DNA from: Pseudoduganella rivuli
Lineage (GTDB): Bacteria; Pseudomonadota; Gammaproteobacteria; Burkholderiales; Burkholderiaceae_D
Direction of reading: 5' to 3'
Assembly (NCBI RefSeq): GCF_009674485.1
Contig: NZ_WKJJ01000005.1
Location: 1-64,000 of the forward strand
Length of the DNA: 64,000 bases
Shown in pieces: positions 7,036-15,570 of the stretch (positions are counted from its first letter, which is position 1; every line of letters starts with the position of its first letter). Position numbers and translations under genes: made by a program. The notes beneath the pieces are model-generated. The model saw only the letters and a list, made by a program, of their open reading frames with translations, had not been told where the DNA came from and did no database searches.

Positions 7036-8373
7036 ATGTCCATGCAACTCGATGCGAAATTGAAAGTGGAAGGAACCCGCTTCCGCCTGTTTGCCCAAAG
7101 CCGTTATTTGAAGTCGTTTTCAGAGCCAGAGATCGTGTACGTATCGCTGCCGCCGGGCGCCGTCAAAGCAGGACCGGAAGACGAGCGCATGTTCGTCATC
7201 GACGCCATCGGCAAGAAGCCCTATGACCGCTTCGGTCCGCAGCCGCAATGGGATGGCCGACGCCACCCACCGGTCGAACCGGACGCAAACGGACATTTCG
7301 ACTATGTCGATATCAACAGCCGCGAATTTTCCTGTACCACCATGTATGCGACGGTGCGGCGCGTACTCGACATTTGGGAAGACTATTTCAAGCGTCCCAT
7401 CGAGTGGGCGTTCCAGATGTACTTTGAGCGGCTGGAATTGATCCCGTCAATCGAATGGGATAACGCCCAATCCGGTTTTGGCTTCCTGGAGTTCGGCTTC
7501 GGCCGCCTGCCCAACGGCGGCATCGACCATCAAAGCCCGTATTGCCAGAACTTCGACGTGCTGGCCCATGAACTGGGCCACAGCATTATTTTCTCCGAAG
7601 TGGGCACGCCAGATACGGAGGCCTCCGCCACCGACGAGTATGGCGGTTTCCATGAATCGTGCGGCGACCTGGTCGCCATTGTGGCCAGCCTGCATTTCGA
7701 TAGCGTCGTCAACCACATCCTCAAACACAGTTCGGGCAACTTGTTTACGGTGAATGAGCTGGACCGGCTTGGCGAATTGCCGGACGGCCGTGAAATCCGC
7801 GTTGCTTTCAACTATGAGCGCATGAGTACCGTCAGCGCCGAACCGCATGATTTGTCGCTGCCGTTGACGGGCGCGATTTTCGACATCTTCGTCGGCCGCT
7901 ACCAGGCTGAACTGGTGGCGCGCGGGCTGATCACCCTTGACCTCGCGTTGCGCTCCACCCATGGCCAGGCGCCCAATAGCGCGCTGCCGCAAATCCAGGC
8001 AGAGTTTGATCAAGCCTATAAGGGGCACGAGGAGGGGTTCAAGGAAGCCTTGCTGTCGGCGCGCGATTACCTGGGACGCTTGCTGGCGACAGCATGGGAT
8101 GGCTTGTCAGCGAATTACCTCAGCTACTACAAGGTGGGGCTGGCTTTGCTGAAAGCGGACCGCCGGCTGACCGGCGGCGCCAACCGGGATAACATCCGCG
8201 CCAATTTCGCGTGGCGTGAAATCAGCCTGGCACACCCCGTGCACTTGATGCGGCGGTTGTCGGAGACCGGCATGATCACCCCGCGCCGGCCCTACGCGAA
8301 TCCATTCATGCCGGAGGCTGTCGAGCACTGCAGCCTGGCGCACCGGCCTTTGAGGGATTCCTCTGCCATGTAA
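7036..8373 (+). CDS. Zincin-type metalloprotease-like protein (HELGH)
   Basis: A 445-residue protein with HELGHSIIF (central) followed by GGFHESCGDLVA. The second Glu is the third zinc ligand position of gluzincins such as thermolysin, so H-E-H plus downstream E is complete. There is no signal peptide, so it is cytosolic or uses a non-classical exit. The start is ATG 7036, seven bases after GAAGGAG; a GTG at 7003 lacks a ribosome site. The N-terminal third has no recognised domain. Family members of this size are annotated only as putative peptidases. It shares direction with the HAD gene, suggesting a two-gene unit. Confidence 0.7.
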   Translation: MSMQLDAKLKVEGTRFRLFAQSRYLKSFSEPEIVYVSLPPGAVKAGPEDERMFVIDAIGKKPYDRFGPQPQWDGRRHPPVEPDANGHFDYVDINSREFSCTTMYATVRRVLDIWEDYFKRPIEWAFQMYFERLELIPSIEWDNAQSGFGFLEFGFGRLPNGGIDHQSPYCQNFDVLAHELGHSIIFSEVGTPDTEASATDEYGGFHESCGDLVAIVASLHFDSVVNHILKHSSGNLFTVNELDRLGELPDGREIRVAFNYERMSTVSAEPHDLSLPLTGAIFDIFVGRYQAELVARGLITLDLALRSTHGQAPNSALPQIQAEFDQAYKGHEEGFKEALLSARDYLGRLLATAWDGLSANYLSYYKVGLALLKADRRLTGGANRDNIRANFAWREISLAHPVHLMRRLSETGMITPRRPYANPFMPEAVEHCSLAHRPLRDSSAM

Positions 8374-8421
8374 GCGGCATGCCAAGCCAGGCGTGGCAGC
8401 CTGGCTTGCTTGCGTGCCGAG

Positions 8422-9315
8422 TTACAGCGCTGTACGCAGCGCAAACAGTTCCGGGAACAGCACCACGTCCAGCATCTTGCGCAGGTACGACACGCCAGCC
8501 GTGCCGCCGGTGCCCGTCTTGAAGCCGATGATGCGCTCGACTGTCGTGACGTGGCGGAAGCGCCAGAAGCGGAACGCGGTTTCCATGTCCACCAGCTTTT
8601 CCGCCAGTTCGTACAGTGCCCAGTGCTTTTGCGGGTCGCGGTACACCTCCAGCCACGCTTCCTTGACGGATTCGTCGGCCACGGTCGGTTGCGACCAGTC
8701 GCGGTCCAGGCGTTCCGGCGCGATGTGGAAACCGTTGCGGGCCAGCAGGCGGATGGCTTCGTCGTAGATCGACGGCGCGTGCAGCGCCTGTTGCAGGCGC
8801 GCGTGGTTGTCCGTCGTGGTTTCGTGCACGGCCAGCATGTTCGGGTTCTTGTTGCCGAGGATGAACTCGATTTCGCGGTACTGGAACGACTGGAAGCCGG
8901 ACGACGCGCCCAGGTACGGGCGGATTGCCGTATATTCCGGCGGCGTCATCGTGGCCAGCACGTCCCAGGCGTGTACCAGCTGGTCCATGATGCGGGCCAC
9001 GCGCGCCAGCATCTTGAAGGCAGGGGGCAGGTTATCGGACTGAATGTTGGCGACCACCGCATGCATTTCATGCAGCATCAGCTTCATCCACAGTTCGCTG
9101 GTCTGGTGCTGCACGATGAACAGCATTTCATTGTGCTCGGGCGACAGCGGGTGCTGGGCCGTCAGGATGCGTTCCAGGCCCAGGTAATCGCCATAGCTCA
9201 TGGACTTGCTGAAATCCATCTGCGCACCGTGCCATTGCGCGTCCTTGTCTGCCCCGGAGGCGGGGGCCGGGCTGTGGAACGGGCAACCGCCGCTGTTGTT
9301 GGTATTGTCGGTCAT
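8422..9315 (-). CDS. kynA: Tryptophan 2,3-dioxygenase
   Basis: A 297-residue heme enzyme that opens the indole ring of L-tryptophan to N-formylkynurenine, the first step of the kynurenine pathway. Visible family features are [13 protein letters not shown], the [14 protein letters not shown] segment containing the substrate-binding His, [17 protein letters not shown], and [19 protein letters not shown], whose His is the proximal heme ligand. The length matches bacterial TDOs. The N-terminal 35 residues are variable with a CPFH segment. It is 9 bases downstream of kynU and surely co-transcribed. The formamidase kynB, which completes the set, is not in the window. Confidence 0.97.
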   Translation of the reverse strand: MTDNTNNSGGCPFHSPAPASGADKDAQWHGAQMDFSKSMSYGDYLGLERILTAQHPLSPEHNEMLFIVQHQTSELWMKLMLHEMHAVVANIQSDNLPPAFKMLARVARIMDQLVHAWDVLATMTPPEYTAIRPYLGASSGFQSFQYREIEFILGNKNPNMLAVHETTTDNHARLQQALHAPSIYDEAIRLLARNGFHIAPERLDRDWSQPTVADESVKEAWLEVYRDPQKHWALYELAEKLVDMETAFRFWRFRHVTTVERIIGFKTGTGGTAGVSYLRKMLDVVLFPELFALRTAL

Positions 9316-9324
9316 GGCGGTTCC

Positions 9325-10575
9325 TCAGGTGACTGCGCCGCGCTCGGCGGCAATATCGTATTCCCCGTTGTCGAGGATCTGTTTCAGGATGTCGACTGCG
9401 TCCCAGACATCGGCGTAGCTGGTGTACAGCGGCGTGAAGCCGAAGCGCATGATCTGCGGCTCACGGTAATCGCCGATCACGCCACGCGCGATCAGCGCCG
9501 CCATCACGGCAAAGCCATGCGGGTGGGTAAAGCTGACCTGGCTGCCGCGGCGCGCATGGTCGCGCGGTGTCACCAATTCCAGCGGGTGGCCCGCGCAGCG
9601 CGATTCCACCAGTTCGATGAACAAGTCCGTCAGCGCCAGCGATTTGGTGCGGATCGCGTCCATCGTGGTTTGCTCGAACACTTCGAGCCCGCATTCGACC
9701 AGCGCCAGGGACGTGACCGGCTGCGTGCCGCACAATGCGCGGCCAATGCCGGCCGTCGGCGCGAAATCCGGCGCCATGGCGAACGGCGCCGCATGGCCCC
9801 ACCAGCCGGACAGCGGTTGCGTGAAGGCGGCCTGGTGGTGCCGCGGCACCCAGATAAAGGCGGGCGAACCGGGGCCGCCGTTCAGGTATTTATAGGTGCA
9901 GCCGACGGCAAAGTCGGCGCCTGCGCTGTTCAGGTCGACCGGTACCGCGCCGGCCGAATGCGCCAAGTCCCACACCACCAGCGCGCCCGCTTCATGGGCC
10001 AGGCGGGTGAGGGCGGCCATGTCGTGCTGGTAGCCGGTGCGGTAATTCACGTGCGTCAGCATCAGGACGGCGGCATCGTCATCGAGCGCGGCGGGAATCT
10101 CGTCCACGCTGTCGACCAGTTTGACGATATAGCCCCGGTCCAGCCAGCTGGACAAGCCTTGCGCCATATAGATATCGGTCGGGAAGTTCGTGCGTTCCGT
10201 GATGATGACGCGGCGGTTGCTCCGTTCAGGGTGCTGTGCCTGCATGTGGATGGCGGCTGCCAGCGCCTTGAACAGGTTCAGCGACGTGGTATCCGTGACA
10301 ACGACTTCACCGTCGCGCGCGCCGATCAGGGGCGCCAGGCGGTTGCCCAGGCGTTTCGGCATGTCGAACCAGCCGGCGGTATTCCAGCTGCGGATCAAAT
10401 CCTTGCCCCATTCATGGCCGATCACGTGCTGGGCGCGGGCCAGCGATGCTTTCGGACGGGCGCCCAGGGAGTTGCCATCCAAATAAATGACGCCGGCCGG
10501 CAAGTCGAACTGGTCGCGCAGGGCCGCGAGCGGATCGTGCGCGTCGCGGGTAAGGCAGTCGTTACGGGTAGTCAT
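9325..10575 (-). CDS. kynU: Kynureninase
   Basis: A 416-residue PLP enzyme that cleaves kynurenine (or 3-hydroxykynurenine) to anthranilate and alanine. [12 protein letters not shown] is the N-terminal hallmark, [16 protein letters not shown] holds the Asp that binds the PLP pyridine nitrogen, and [15 protein letters not shown] holds the PLP lysine. The length is normal for the family. It is the promoter-proximal gene of kynU-kynA, reading away from flhD across a shared 609-base region. A KynR/Lrp-type regulator often controls this operon in related bacteria, but none is encoded here and I could not identify an operator with confidence. Confidence 0.97.
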   Translation of the reverse strand: MTTRNDCLTRDAHDPLAALRDQFDLPAGVIYLDGNSLGARPKASLARAQHVIGHEWGKDLIRSWNTAGWFDMPKRLGNRLAPLIGARDGEVVVTDTTSLNLFKALAAAIHMQAQHPERSNRRVIITERTNFPTDIYMAQGLSSWLDRGYIVKLVDSVDEIPAALDDDAAVLMLTHVNYRTGYQHDMAALTRLAHEAGALVVWDLAHSAGAVPVDLNSAGADFAVGCTYKYLNGGPGSPAFIWVPRHHQAAFTQPLSGWWGHAAPFAMAPDFAPTAGIGRALCGTQPVTSLALVECGLEVFEQTTMDAIRTKSLALTDLFIELVESRCAGHPLELVTPRDHARRGSQVSFTHPHGFAVMAALIARGVIGDYREPQIMRFGFTPLYTSYADVWDAVDILKQILDNGEYDIAAERGAVT

Positions 10576-10777
10576 GACGGGAGATAGTTTAGGTTTAATC
10601 TAATTGGAAGCTGAAGTTTAGCAATTTTTAGCGGGGAAGGGCATCAGTAGATGACGGTATTTTTAAAGTTTCGTCGATGGATGTCGCTAGATTTAATGCT
10701 GAAACTATTCAAAAATTTTGACTTTAGTTGAAAATGCAGAATTTTGAATGTTCTTCGAAATTTTCTTAAAAATCCCC

Positions 10778-10804
10778 TCAAGTTCCCGCAACCCGTGCCG
10801 TTAC
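10778..10804 (+). promoter_or_regulatory. Sigma-28 (FliA)-type promoter, copy 1
   Basis: TCAAGTTC (10778-10785), then 11 bases, then GCCGTTAC (10797-10804). The FliA consensus is TAAAGTTT-N11-GCCGATAA; the spacing is exact and 12 of 16 positions match. It lies about 380 bases upstream of flhD and is part of a roughly 45-base direct repeat with copy 2. Confidence 0.7.
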
Positions 10805-10885
10805 CTGTTTTAGATACGCAGAAAACCGCGTTCGGAGCCCCGGTTAAAAAAGTCGAAAAATTTTAAAATTTTTTGTCGAAAACCC

Positions 10886-10912
10886 TAAAGTTCCTGAAAA
10901 CCCTGCCGTTAC
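10886..10912 (+). promoter_or_regulatory. Sigma-28 (FliA)-type promoter, copy 2
   Basis: TAAAGTTC (10886-10893), 11 bases, GCCGTTAC (10905-10912). Thirteen of 16 consensus positions match with exact spacing. Transcripts would carry a leader of about 265 bases before flhD. Confidence 0.78.
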
Positions 10913-11031
10913 CGGGTTAGATGTCGTGAAAAAGAGTCAGTTTCCATCGCTGTTTACAGCTTTAAAAACAGGATTTCGATTGAGGGCCGACACCCCGCAA
11001 ACCCGCGCCAATACTGGCGTTGCACACTAAT

Positions 11032-11066
11032 CGCCCTGCCTTTGTCAGACAAAGGCTGACAGGGCG
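11032..11066 (+). other. Leader hairpin upstream of flhD
   Basis: CGCCCTG-CCTTTG (11032-11044) pairs fully with CAAAGG-CTGA-CAGGGCG (11050-11066), with only a four-base bulge and a TCAGA loop: 13 base pairs. There is no T-run, so it is not a terminator. It sits in the flhDC 5' leader and may affect translation or mRNA stability. Confidence 0.6.
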
Positions 11067-11184
11067 TGTCCGTCATTGCCGGACTCAAAATACAGAAGTC
11101 GTCCACTTCTCCGCCTTGGTTTGCTCCAGCAGAATGTATCTCAACGGAAACGCAATTGCGTTGAAACCAACCGAGGAGATGGAA

Positions 11185-11502
11185 ATGACTGCAAACGACA
11201 TGATGGCTGAGATCCGCGACGCAAACCTGAGCTACCTGATGCTGGCGCAGCAAATGATCCGCGCGGACAAAGTAACCGCCATTTTCCGCCTGGGCATTTC
11301 CGCCGATATCGCCGACCTGATCGAGAGCATGAGCAATGCGCAGATCCTGAAGCTGGCAGGCGGCAACATGATGCTGGCCCGCTTCCGCTTCGACGACGGC
11401 GCCATCCTGGGCATGCTGACCAATTACAATAAAGACCGCACCCTGGCCCAATCGCACGCTGCCATCCTGATGGCTGGCCAGCCGGTTGAAGAGATTGCCT
11501 GA
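11185..11502 (+). CDS. flhD: Flagellar master regulator FlhD
   Basis: A 105-residue subunit of the FlhD4C2 activator that turns on class II flagellar genes with sigma-70. The sequence [20 protein letters not shown] and [14 protein letters not shown] is typical FlhD. An upstream extension in frame to 11020 has no homology and runs through the leader hairpin. The ATG at 11185 follows GAGGAG by eight bases, while the ATG at 11179 is too close to it. It is followed after 41 bases by flhC. Placement directly upstream of motAB-che is the usual betaproteobacterial arrangement. Confidence 0.95.
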   Translation: MTANDMMAEIRDANLSYLMLAQQMIRADKVTAIFRLGISADIADLIESMSNAQILKLAGGNMMLARFRFDDGAILGMLTNYNKDRTLAQSHAAILMAGQPVEEIA

Positions 11503-11543
11503 TTAAAATAGCCGCGACACCAGTCCCGTTCCCGGAGAACACC

Positions 11544-12089
11544 ATGAGCAAGAAAAGCGTCGTCACCGAAGCGCAGGAAATCCAGCTGGCCATCGAGCTG
11601 ATCAACCTGGGCGCCCGCCTGCAGTTGCTGGAGTCGGAAGTGTCGCTGTCGCGTGAGCGCCTGCTCAAGCTGTACAAGGAATTGAAGGGTGTGTCGCCGC
11701 CGAAGGGCATGTTGCCGTTCTCGACCGACTGGTTCCTGACCTGGCAGCCGAATATCCACTCGTCGCTGTTCGTCAATATCCATACCTTCCTCGTGACTCA
11801 TGCCGGCGCCACCGGCATCCAGGCGGTCATGAAGGCTTACCAGCTGTACCTGGAGCAAATGCCGCCGGCGCCGGGCGAAGAGCCGGTGCTGTCGCTGACC
11901 CGGGCCTGGACCCTGGTGCGCTTCTTTAACAGCGAGATGCTGAAGCTGGAGCCGTGCAACAAGTGCCAGGGCAAGTTCGTGGTCGATGCGATGGATTTGA
12001 ATGGCGGGTACGTGTGCGGGCTGTGCCACATGCCGTCGCGGGCGGGCAAGACCAAGAAGGCCAAGGAAATGGAGTCGCAGGCGGCGTGA
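11544..12089 (+). CDS. flhC: Flagellar master regulator FlhC
   Basis: A 181-residue DNA-binding partner of Flh[30 protein letters not shown] is the FlhC N-terminal region. CNKCQGKFV (about residues 137-145) and CGLCHMP provide the four-cysteine zinc site that stabilises the complex. The C-terminal tail is lysine-rich. A ribosome site (GGAGAACACC) precedes the ATG. A hairpin terminator follows 20 bases after the stop, so flhDC may be partly insulated from the motAB-che genes. Confidence 0.96.
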   Translation: MSKKSVVTEAQEIQLAIELINLGARLQLLESEVSLSRERLLKLYKELKGVSPPKGMLPFSTDWFLTWQPNIHSSLFVNIHTFLVTHAGATGIQAVMKAYQLYLEQMPPAPGEEPVLSLTRAWTLVRFFNSEMLKLEPCNKCQGKFVVDAMDLNGGYVCGLCHMPSRAGKTKKAKEMESQAA

Positions 12090-12109
12090 ATGATCTGCGC
12101 ACTTTAATA

Positions 12110-12150
12110 ACACCGGCGTTGGCTCCTCGGCTGCGCCGGTGTTTGTGTTT
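12110..12150 (+). terminator. Intrinsic terminator candidate after flhC
   Basis: ACACCGGCG (12110-12118) pairs with CGCCGGTGT (12134-12142) around a 15-base loop, followed by a T-rich tract TTGTGTTTT. The loop is long and the tail interrupted by G, so read-through is likely. Confidence 0.6.
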
Positions 12151-12168
12151 TATGACCCGGGGCTTTGC

Positions 12169-12933
12169 ATGAGCTGGGGGCGCTTCTTTTCCATTCCAGC
12201 GGTGCAGGCGGCGCTGGTGCAGGCGGCGGCTGTGCCGACGACTTACTTCCTCCTCTATGCGCTGGCCATTGTCCATGTGCCGCTGACGTTTGCCGTCTTT
12301 GCCGTGCTGCAGGGCGTGGTGGCGCTGGTGTTTACGTGGAAGCTGGGGATGGCGCCGTGGTGGCGTGTGATCCAGTTGCTGTTCCCGGTTGCCGTGCTGG
12401 CCGCGCTGGCGCTGGCATTGCCGCCGCTGTTCTATTTATTGGTGTTCCTGTTGCTGCTGGGCGTGTACTGGTCGACTTACCGTACGCAGGTGCCGCTGTA
12501 TAACTCGGGCGTCGCCGTGTGGCAGGCGGTCGAACGGGAATTGCCGCGGCGTCCCGGCCTGAACCTGATCGATATCGGCAGCGGCGTGGGCGGCATGGCA
12601 CTGCACCTGGCGCGGGTCCGGCCCGATGCGCGTGTGACGGGCATTGAACTGGCGCCGTTGCCGTGGCTGCTGTCGCGGCTGCGCGCCAAACTGGCCGGCA
12701 GCCACGCGAACTTCATCCGGGGCGATTATGAAACCCTGGACTTCGGCGTCTACGACATGGTGTTCGCTTACCTGTCGCCGGCCGCGATGCCGGGTTTGTG
12801 GGCCAAGGCATCGCGTGAAATGCGGCCCGGAAGCCTGCTCATCAGTTACGAGTTCGAAATTGACGCTTGCCCACCCGTCAAGACCATAGTTACCACAGAG
12901 CACGGTCCCGCACTCCATGTTTGGCGCTTTTGA
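12169..12933 (+). CDS. Membrane-anchored class I SAM methyltransferase
   Basis: A 254-residue protein. The first 110 residues contain about four hydrophobic segments (TTYFLLYALAIVHVPLTFAV; VFAVLQGVVALVF; IQLLFPVAVLAALALALP; LFYLLVFLLLLGVYW). The rest is a Rossmann methyltransferase with motif I LIDIGSGVGGMALHLA, an acidic ribose-binding position in VTGIELAP, and a later DMVFAYLSP strand. The start at ATG 12169 is preferred over GTG 12139, which lies in the terminator stem. It sits between flhC and motA but is not a known flagellar or chemotaxis methylase; CheR is encoded separately. The substrate is unknown, and a membrane or quinone-like substrate is conceivable. Confidence 0.75.
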   Translation: MSWGRFFSIPAVQAALVQAAAVPTTYFLLYALAIVHVPLTFAVFAVLQGVVALVFTWKLGMAPWWRVIQLLFPVAVLAALALALPPLFYLLVFLLLLGVYWSTYRTQVPLYNSGVAVWQAVERELPRRPGLNLIDIGSGVGGMALHLARVRPDARVTGIELAPLPWLLSRLRAKLAGSHANFIRGDYETLDFGVYDMVFAYLSPAAMPGLWAKASREMRPGSLLISYEFEIDACPPVKTIVTTEHGPALHVWRF

Positions 12934-13023
12934 GCCGCTTTTGCTTGCCCGTACCCCCTGTCTCACGCTATTGTAGTTCCACGTGTAAATTTACCCATAT
13001 TTCACTCTACGGAGCGCGTTCTC

Positions 13024-13884
13024 TTGTTCGTTTTACTTGGCTATTTCATCGTCCTGGCGTGCGTGTTCGGCGGCTTCGCATTTGCCGGCGGCCATTTGGC
13101 ATCATTGTTCCAACCCGTCGAATTAGTACAGATTGGCGGCGCCGCCTTCGGCGCCTTCTTCGTCGGTAACAACACCAAGGCGATCAAGGCCACGATAGCG
13201 GCAGTGCCGAAACTGTTTGCCGGCTCCCGCTATACTAAGGAACTGTACATGGAACTGATGTCGCTGCTGTTCGATGTCCTGTCCAAGGTCAGGAAAGAAG
13301 GGTTGATGTCGATCGAGGGCGACATCGATTCGCCCAACGAAAGCCCGCTGTTTTCCAAATACCCGATGGTGCTGGAAGACCACCACATCGTCGAGTTCAT
13401 GAGCGATTACCTGCGCCTGATGGTTTCCGGGAACATGGATGCGTTCCAGATCGAAAACCTGATGGACAATGAAATTGAAACCCACCACCACGAAGGCATG
13501 GTGCCGGCCGGCGCGCTGGCCAAGCTGGGCGACGGCATGCCGGCGTTCGGCATTGTCGCTTGCGTGATGGGCGTGGTGCACACGATGGAATCGGTGGGCA
13601 TCCCGCCGTCCGAGCTGGGCTTGCTGATTGCGAAAGCGCTGGTGGGTACCTTCCTCGGTATTTTGCTGGCGTACGGTTTCGTTGGCCCGCTGGCCACCCT
13701 GCACGAACAGAAGCTGGAAGAATCCACCAAGATGTTCCAGTGCGTGAAAGTCACCCTGCTGGCCAGCCTGAATGGCTATGCGCCGGCGCTGGCCGTGGAA
13801 TTCGGCCGTAAAGTCCTGTATTCAACGGAGCGCCCGTCCTTCTCCGAACTAGAAGAACATATCAAGAAATCGAAGACCAAGTAA
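13024..13884 (+). CDS. motA: Flagellar motor stator protein MotA
   Basis: A 286-residue inner membrane protein, one half of the proton-driven stator. Four membrane segments are visible: residues 3-20, 31-50, about 170-190 and 203-225. The cytoplasmic loop has the conserved charged stretch VRKEGLMSIE, whose Arg and Glu contact FliG, and PAFGIVACVMGVVHTM is the third segment signature. It begins with TTG at 13024, eight bases after CGGAG; the family N-terminus FVLLGYF supports this start. It is followed by motB after 48 bases. Confidence 0.95.
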   Translation: MFVLLGYFIVLACVFGGFAFAGGHLASLFQPVELVQIGGAAFGAFFVGNNTKAIKATIAAVPKLFAGSRYTKELYMELMSLLFDVLSKVRKEGLMSIEGDIDSPNESPLFSKYPMVLEDHHIVEFMSDYLRLMVSGNMDAFQIENLMDNEIETHHHEGMVPAGALAKLGDGMPAFGIVACVMGVVHTMESVGIPPSELGLLIAKALVGTFLGILLAYGFVGPLATLHEQKLEESTKMFQCVKVTLLASLNGYAPALAVEFGRKVLYSTERPSFSELEEHIKKSKTK

Positions 13885-13932
13885 GCCGGCGCTTCGCGTA
13901 TTATTACACTATGGCAATTTTAAGGAAACGGT

Positions 13933-14877
13933 ATGGCTGACGAAGGGATGCGGCCTATCATCGTCAAACGCATAAAAAAGGGCGGCCACGGGCATCACGG
14001 CGGCGCCTGGAAAATTGCGTACGCCGACTTCGTCACTGCCATGATGGCGTTCTTCCTGCTGATGTGGTTGCTTGGCTCCACCACCAAGGGCGACTTGAAC
14101 GGTATTTCCGAATACTTCAAGACCCCGCTGAAAGTCGCCATGCAGGGCGGTTCCGGTTCGGGCGACAGCTCGTCCGTGATTCCCGGCGGCGGCAAGGACC
14201 TGACGCGCAAGGAAGGCCAGGTCAAGATGGCCGACGATCCGAGCACGGTCAAGAAGTCGTATAACCTGACAGCCGCCAAGGCGGAAATGGAACGCCAGGA
14301 AACCATGCGGCTGCAGCAGTTGAAAGAGAAGATCGAAGAAAAGATTGAAAGCAATCCGCTGCTGAAGAAGTACAAGGACCAGCTGTTATTGGACTTTACG
14401 TCGGAAGGCTTGCGCATCCAGATCGTCGATGAGCAGAACCGGCCGATGTTTGCGCTGGCGTCGTCGTCTTTGCAACCCTATACCAGGGACATCCTGCGCG
14501 AAATCGGCGTGGTGCTGAACGAAGTGCCGAACCGCATCGGCTTGTCCGGCCACACGGATTCCACCCCGTACTTTACCGATGCGGGTTACAGCAACTGGGA
14601 ATTGTCCGCCGACCGCGCCAATGCGTCGCGCCGCGCACTGATTGCCGGCGGCATGCAGGAAAACAAGATCATGCGCGTGGTGGGCCTGGGCTCGGCGGTG
14701 CACCTGGACCGCAAGGACCCGTTCAACCCGATCAATCGCCGCATCAGCATCATCGTCATGAACAAGAAGACGGAAGAAGGACTGCTGAAGGAAGGTTCGC
14801 AGAAACTGGATGTGGGCGTCGAGACCGAGGCGACCAGGGCAGCCGCCGAAGCCGGGGCGGCGGCGCCGAAGAAGTAG
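13933..14877 (+). CDS. motB: Flagellar motor stator protein MotB
   Basis: A 314-residue protein with one membrane segment (about 29-50). The essential proton-carrying Asp32 is in YADFVTAMMAFFLLMWLLGS. A plug/linker follows, and a C-terminal OmpA-like peptidoglycan-binding domain has GLSGHTDSTPY and NRRISIIV. The basic start (VKRIKKGGHGHHGG) stays in the cytoplasm. The tail after residue 285 is low-complexity, Glu/Ala-rich. The length equals that of Escherichia coli MotB. Translation is in the same operon as motA. Confidence 0.96.
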   Translation: MADEGMRPIIVKRIKKGGHGHHGGAWKIAYADFVTAMMAFFLLMWLLGSTTKGDLNGISEYFKTPLKVAMQGGSGSGDSSSVIPGGGKDLTRKEGQVKMADDPSTVKKSYNLTAAKAEMERQETMRLQQLKEKIEEKIESNPLLKKYKDQLLLDFTSEGLRIQIVDEQNRPMFALASSSLQPYTRDILREIGVVLNEVPNRIGLSGHTDSTPYFTDAGYSNWELSADRANASRRALIAGGMQENKIMRVVGLGSAVHLDRKDPFNPINRRISIIVMNKKTEEGLLKEGSQKLDVGVETEATRAAAEAGAAAPKK

Positions 14878-14952
14878 GGAACACGTAGGGAAAAGCAAAG
14901 TAGGGCCGACGCGTGGCCGCGCGCGGTTGCAGGGCTTTGAAACGAGACTGAT

Positions 14953-15501
14953 ATGACGAGAAAAAAAATCCTTGGCTCCCATGTGAAGCGCTTGCTGTCC
15001 GGCGTCTCCGACCATGGGCGCCGGCATTTGACGGAAGTGGAGACGGATTTAATCCAGACCAACCTCCTGCTGGAAGAAGCGATTGAAAAACTGTCGCGCA
15101 ACTTCATGGCCATCCACGAGACGGTCAGTGCGCAGCAAGCAGCCATCGATGCCTTGCTGGCCGGCGCCACGCCCAGCGCCGAACAGAAAGAACAACTGTC
15201 CGCCTTGTCCGCGCAGGTCGGCGGCTATGTGAATGCGGCTGTCACCAGCATGCAATTCCAGGACATGACGAGCCAGCTGATCGACCGCACGCTGAAACGC
15301 GTGACCGGCCTGCGCGAATTCCTGGGCACCCTGGGCGCTCATGGCGCGGAAATGGTGCCGGAAAGCGATAACGACGAAATCGTCGAATTGCTGGGCAAGG
15401 TCAGCATGGCGCTGGCGATCCAGAGCCTGGAACTGCGCAGCGTGCTGCGCAAGGCGGTCAGCCAGAAGCACCTGGAAAGCGGCGACATCGAGTTGTTTTG
15501 A
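14953..15501 (+). CDS. CheZ-like CheY-P phosphatase (probable)
   Basis: A 182-residue, mostly helical protein with a long coiled N-terminal half. FQDMTSQLIDRTLKRV at residues 102-117 matches the CheZ active-site helix, where Asp and Gln (here D104 and Q108, DxxxQ) contact CheY phosphate. The end SGDIELF would serve as the CheY-tethering peptide. It is about 30 residues shorter than E. coli CheZ and lies between motB and the first cheY rather than after the last cheY, where no cheZ is found. I infer it removes phosphate from one or both CheY proteins. General annotation as chemotaxis protein is safe; the CheZ role is likely. Confidence 0.75.
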   Translation: MTRKKILGSHVKRLLSGVSDHGRRHLTEVETDLIQTNLLLEEAIEKLSRNFMAIHETVSAQQAAIDALLAGATPSAEQKEQLSALSAQVGGYVNAAVTSMQFQDMTSQLIDRTLKRVTGLREFLGTLGAHGAEMVPESDNDEIVELLGKVSMALAIQSLELRSVLRKAVSQKHLESGDIELF

Positions 15502-15570
15502 CCGCGTACCCGATAACGAAGTAACCCGGGGGCCAGCCGCCCCCGCTTTGATAGAGTGAGATAAAACAAA

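Larger units (their letters stand above)
10576..11184. promoter_or_regulatory. Divergent kynU/flhD regulatory region
   Basis: A 609-base gene-free stretch between kynU and flhD, much more AT-rich than the flanking genes, especially 10600-10780 and 10840-10885. It holds two tandem sigma-28-like promoters reading toward flhD and a strong leader hairpin at 11032-11066. The kynU promoter should lie in 10576-10680 on the minus strand but no clear -35/-10 pair stands out. ATG codons and short open frames exist but none has a ribosome site or a family match. Confidence 0.75.

Noticed and set aside
8410..10587. Very long open frame (725 codons) on the plus strand opposite kynU-kynA
   Set aside because: It is the mirror of two well-recognised genes in GC-rich DNA; composition is Arg/His/Gln-rich with no family resemblance.
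11020..11184. 53-residue N-terminal extension of FlhD
   Set aside because: It passes through the leader hairpin, is unlike FlhD, and a good ribosome site precedes the ATG at 11185.
12139..12168. GTG 12139 as start of the membrane methyltransferase
   Set aside because: It lies inside the terminator stem after flhC and adds residues with no hydrophobic or family character; ATG 12169 fits better.
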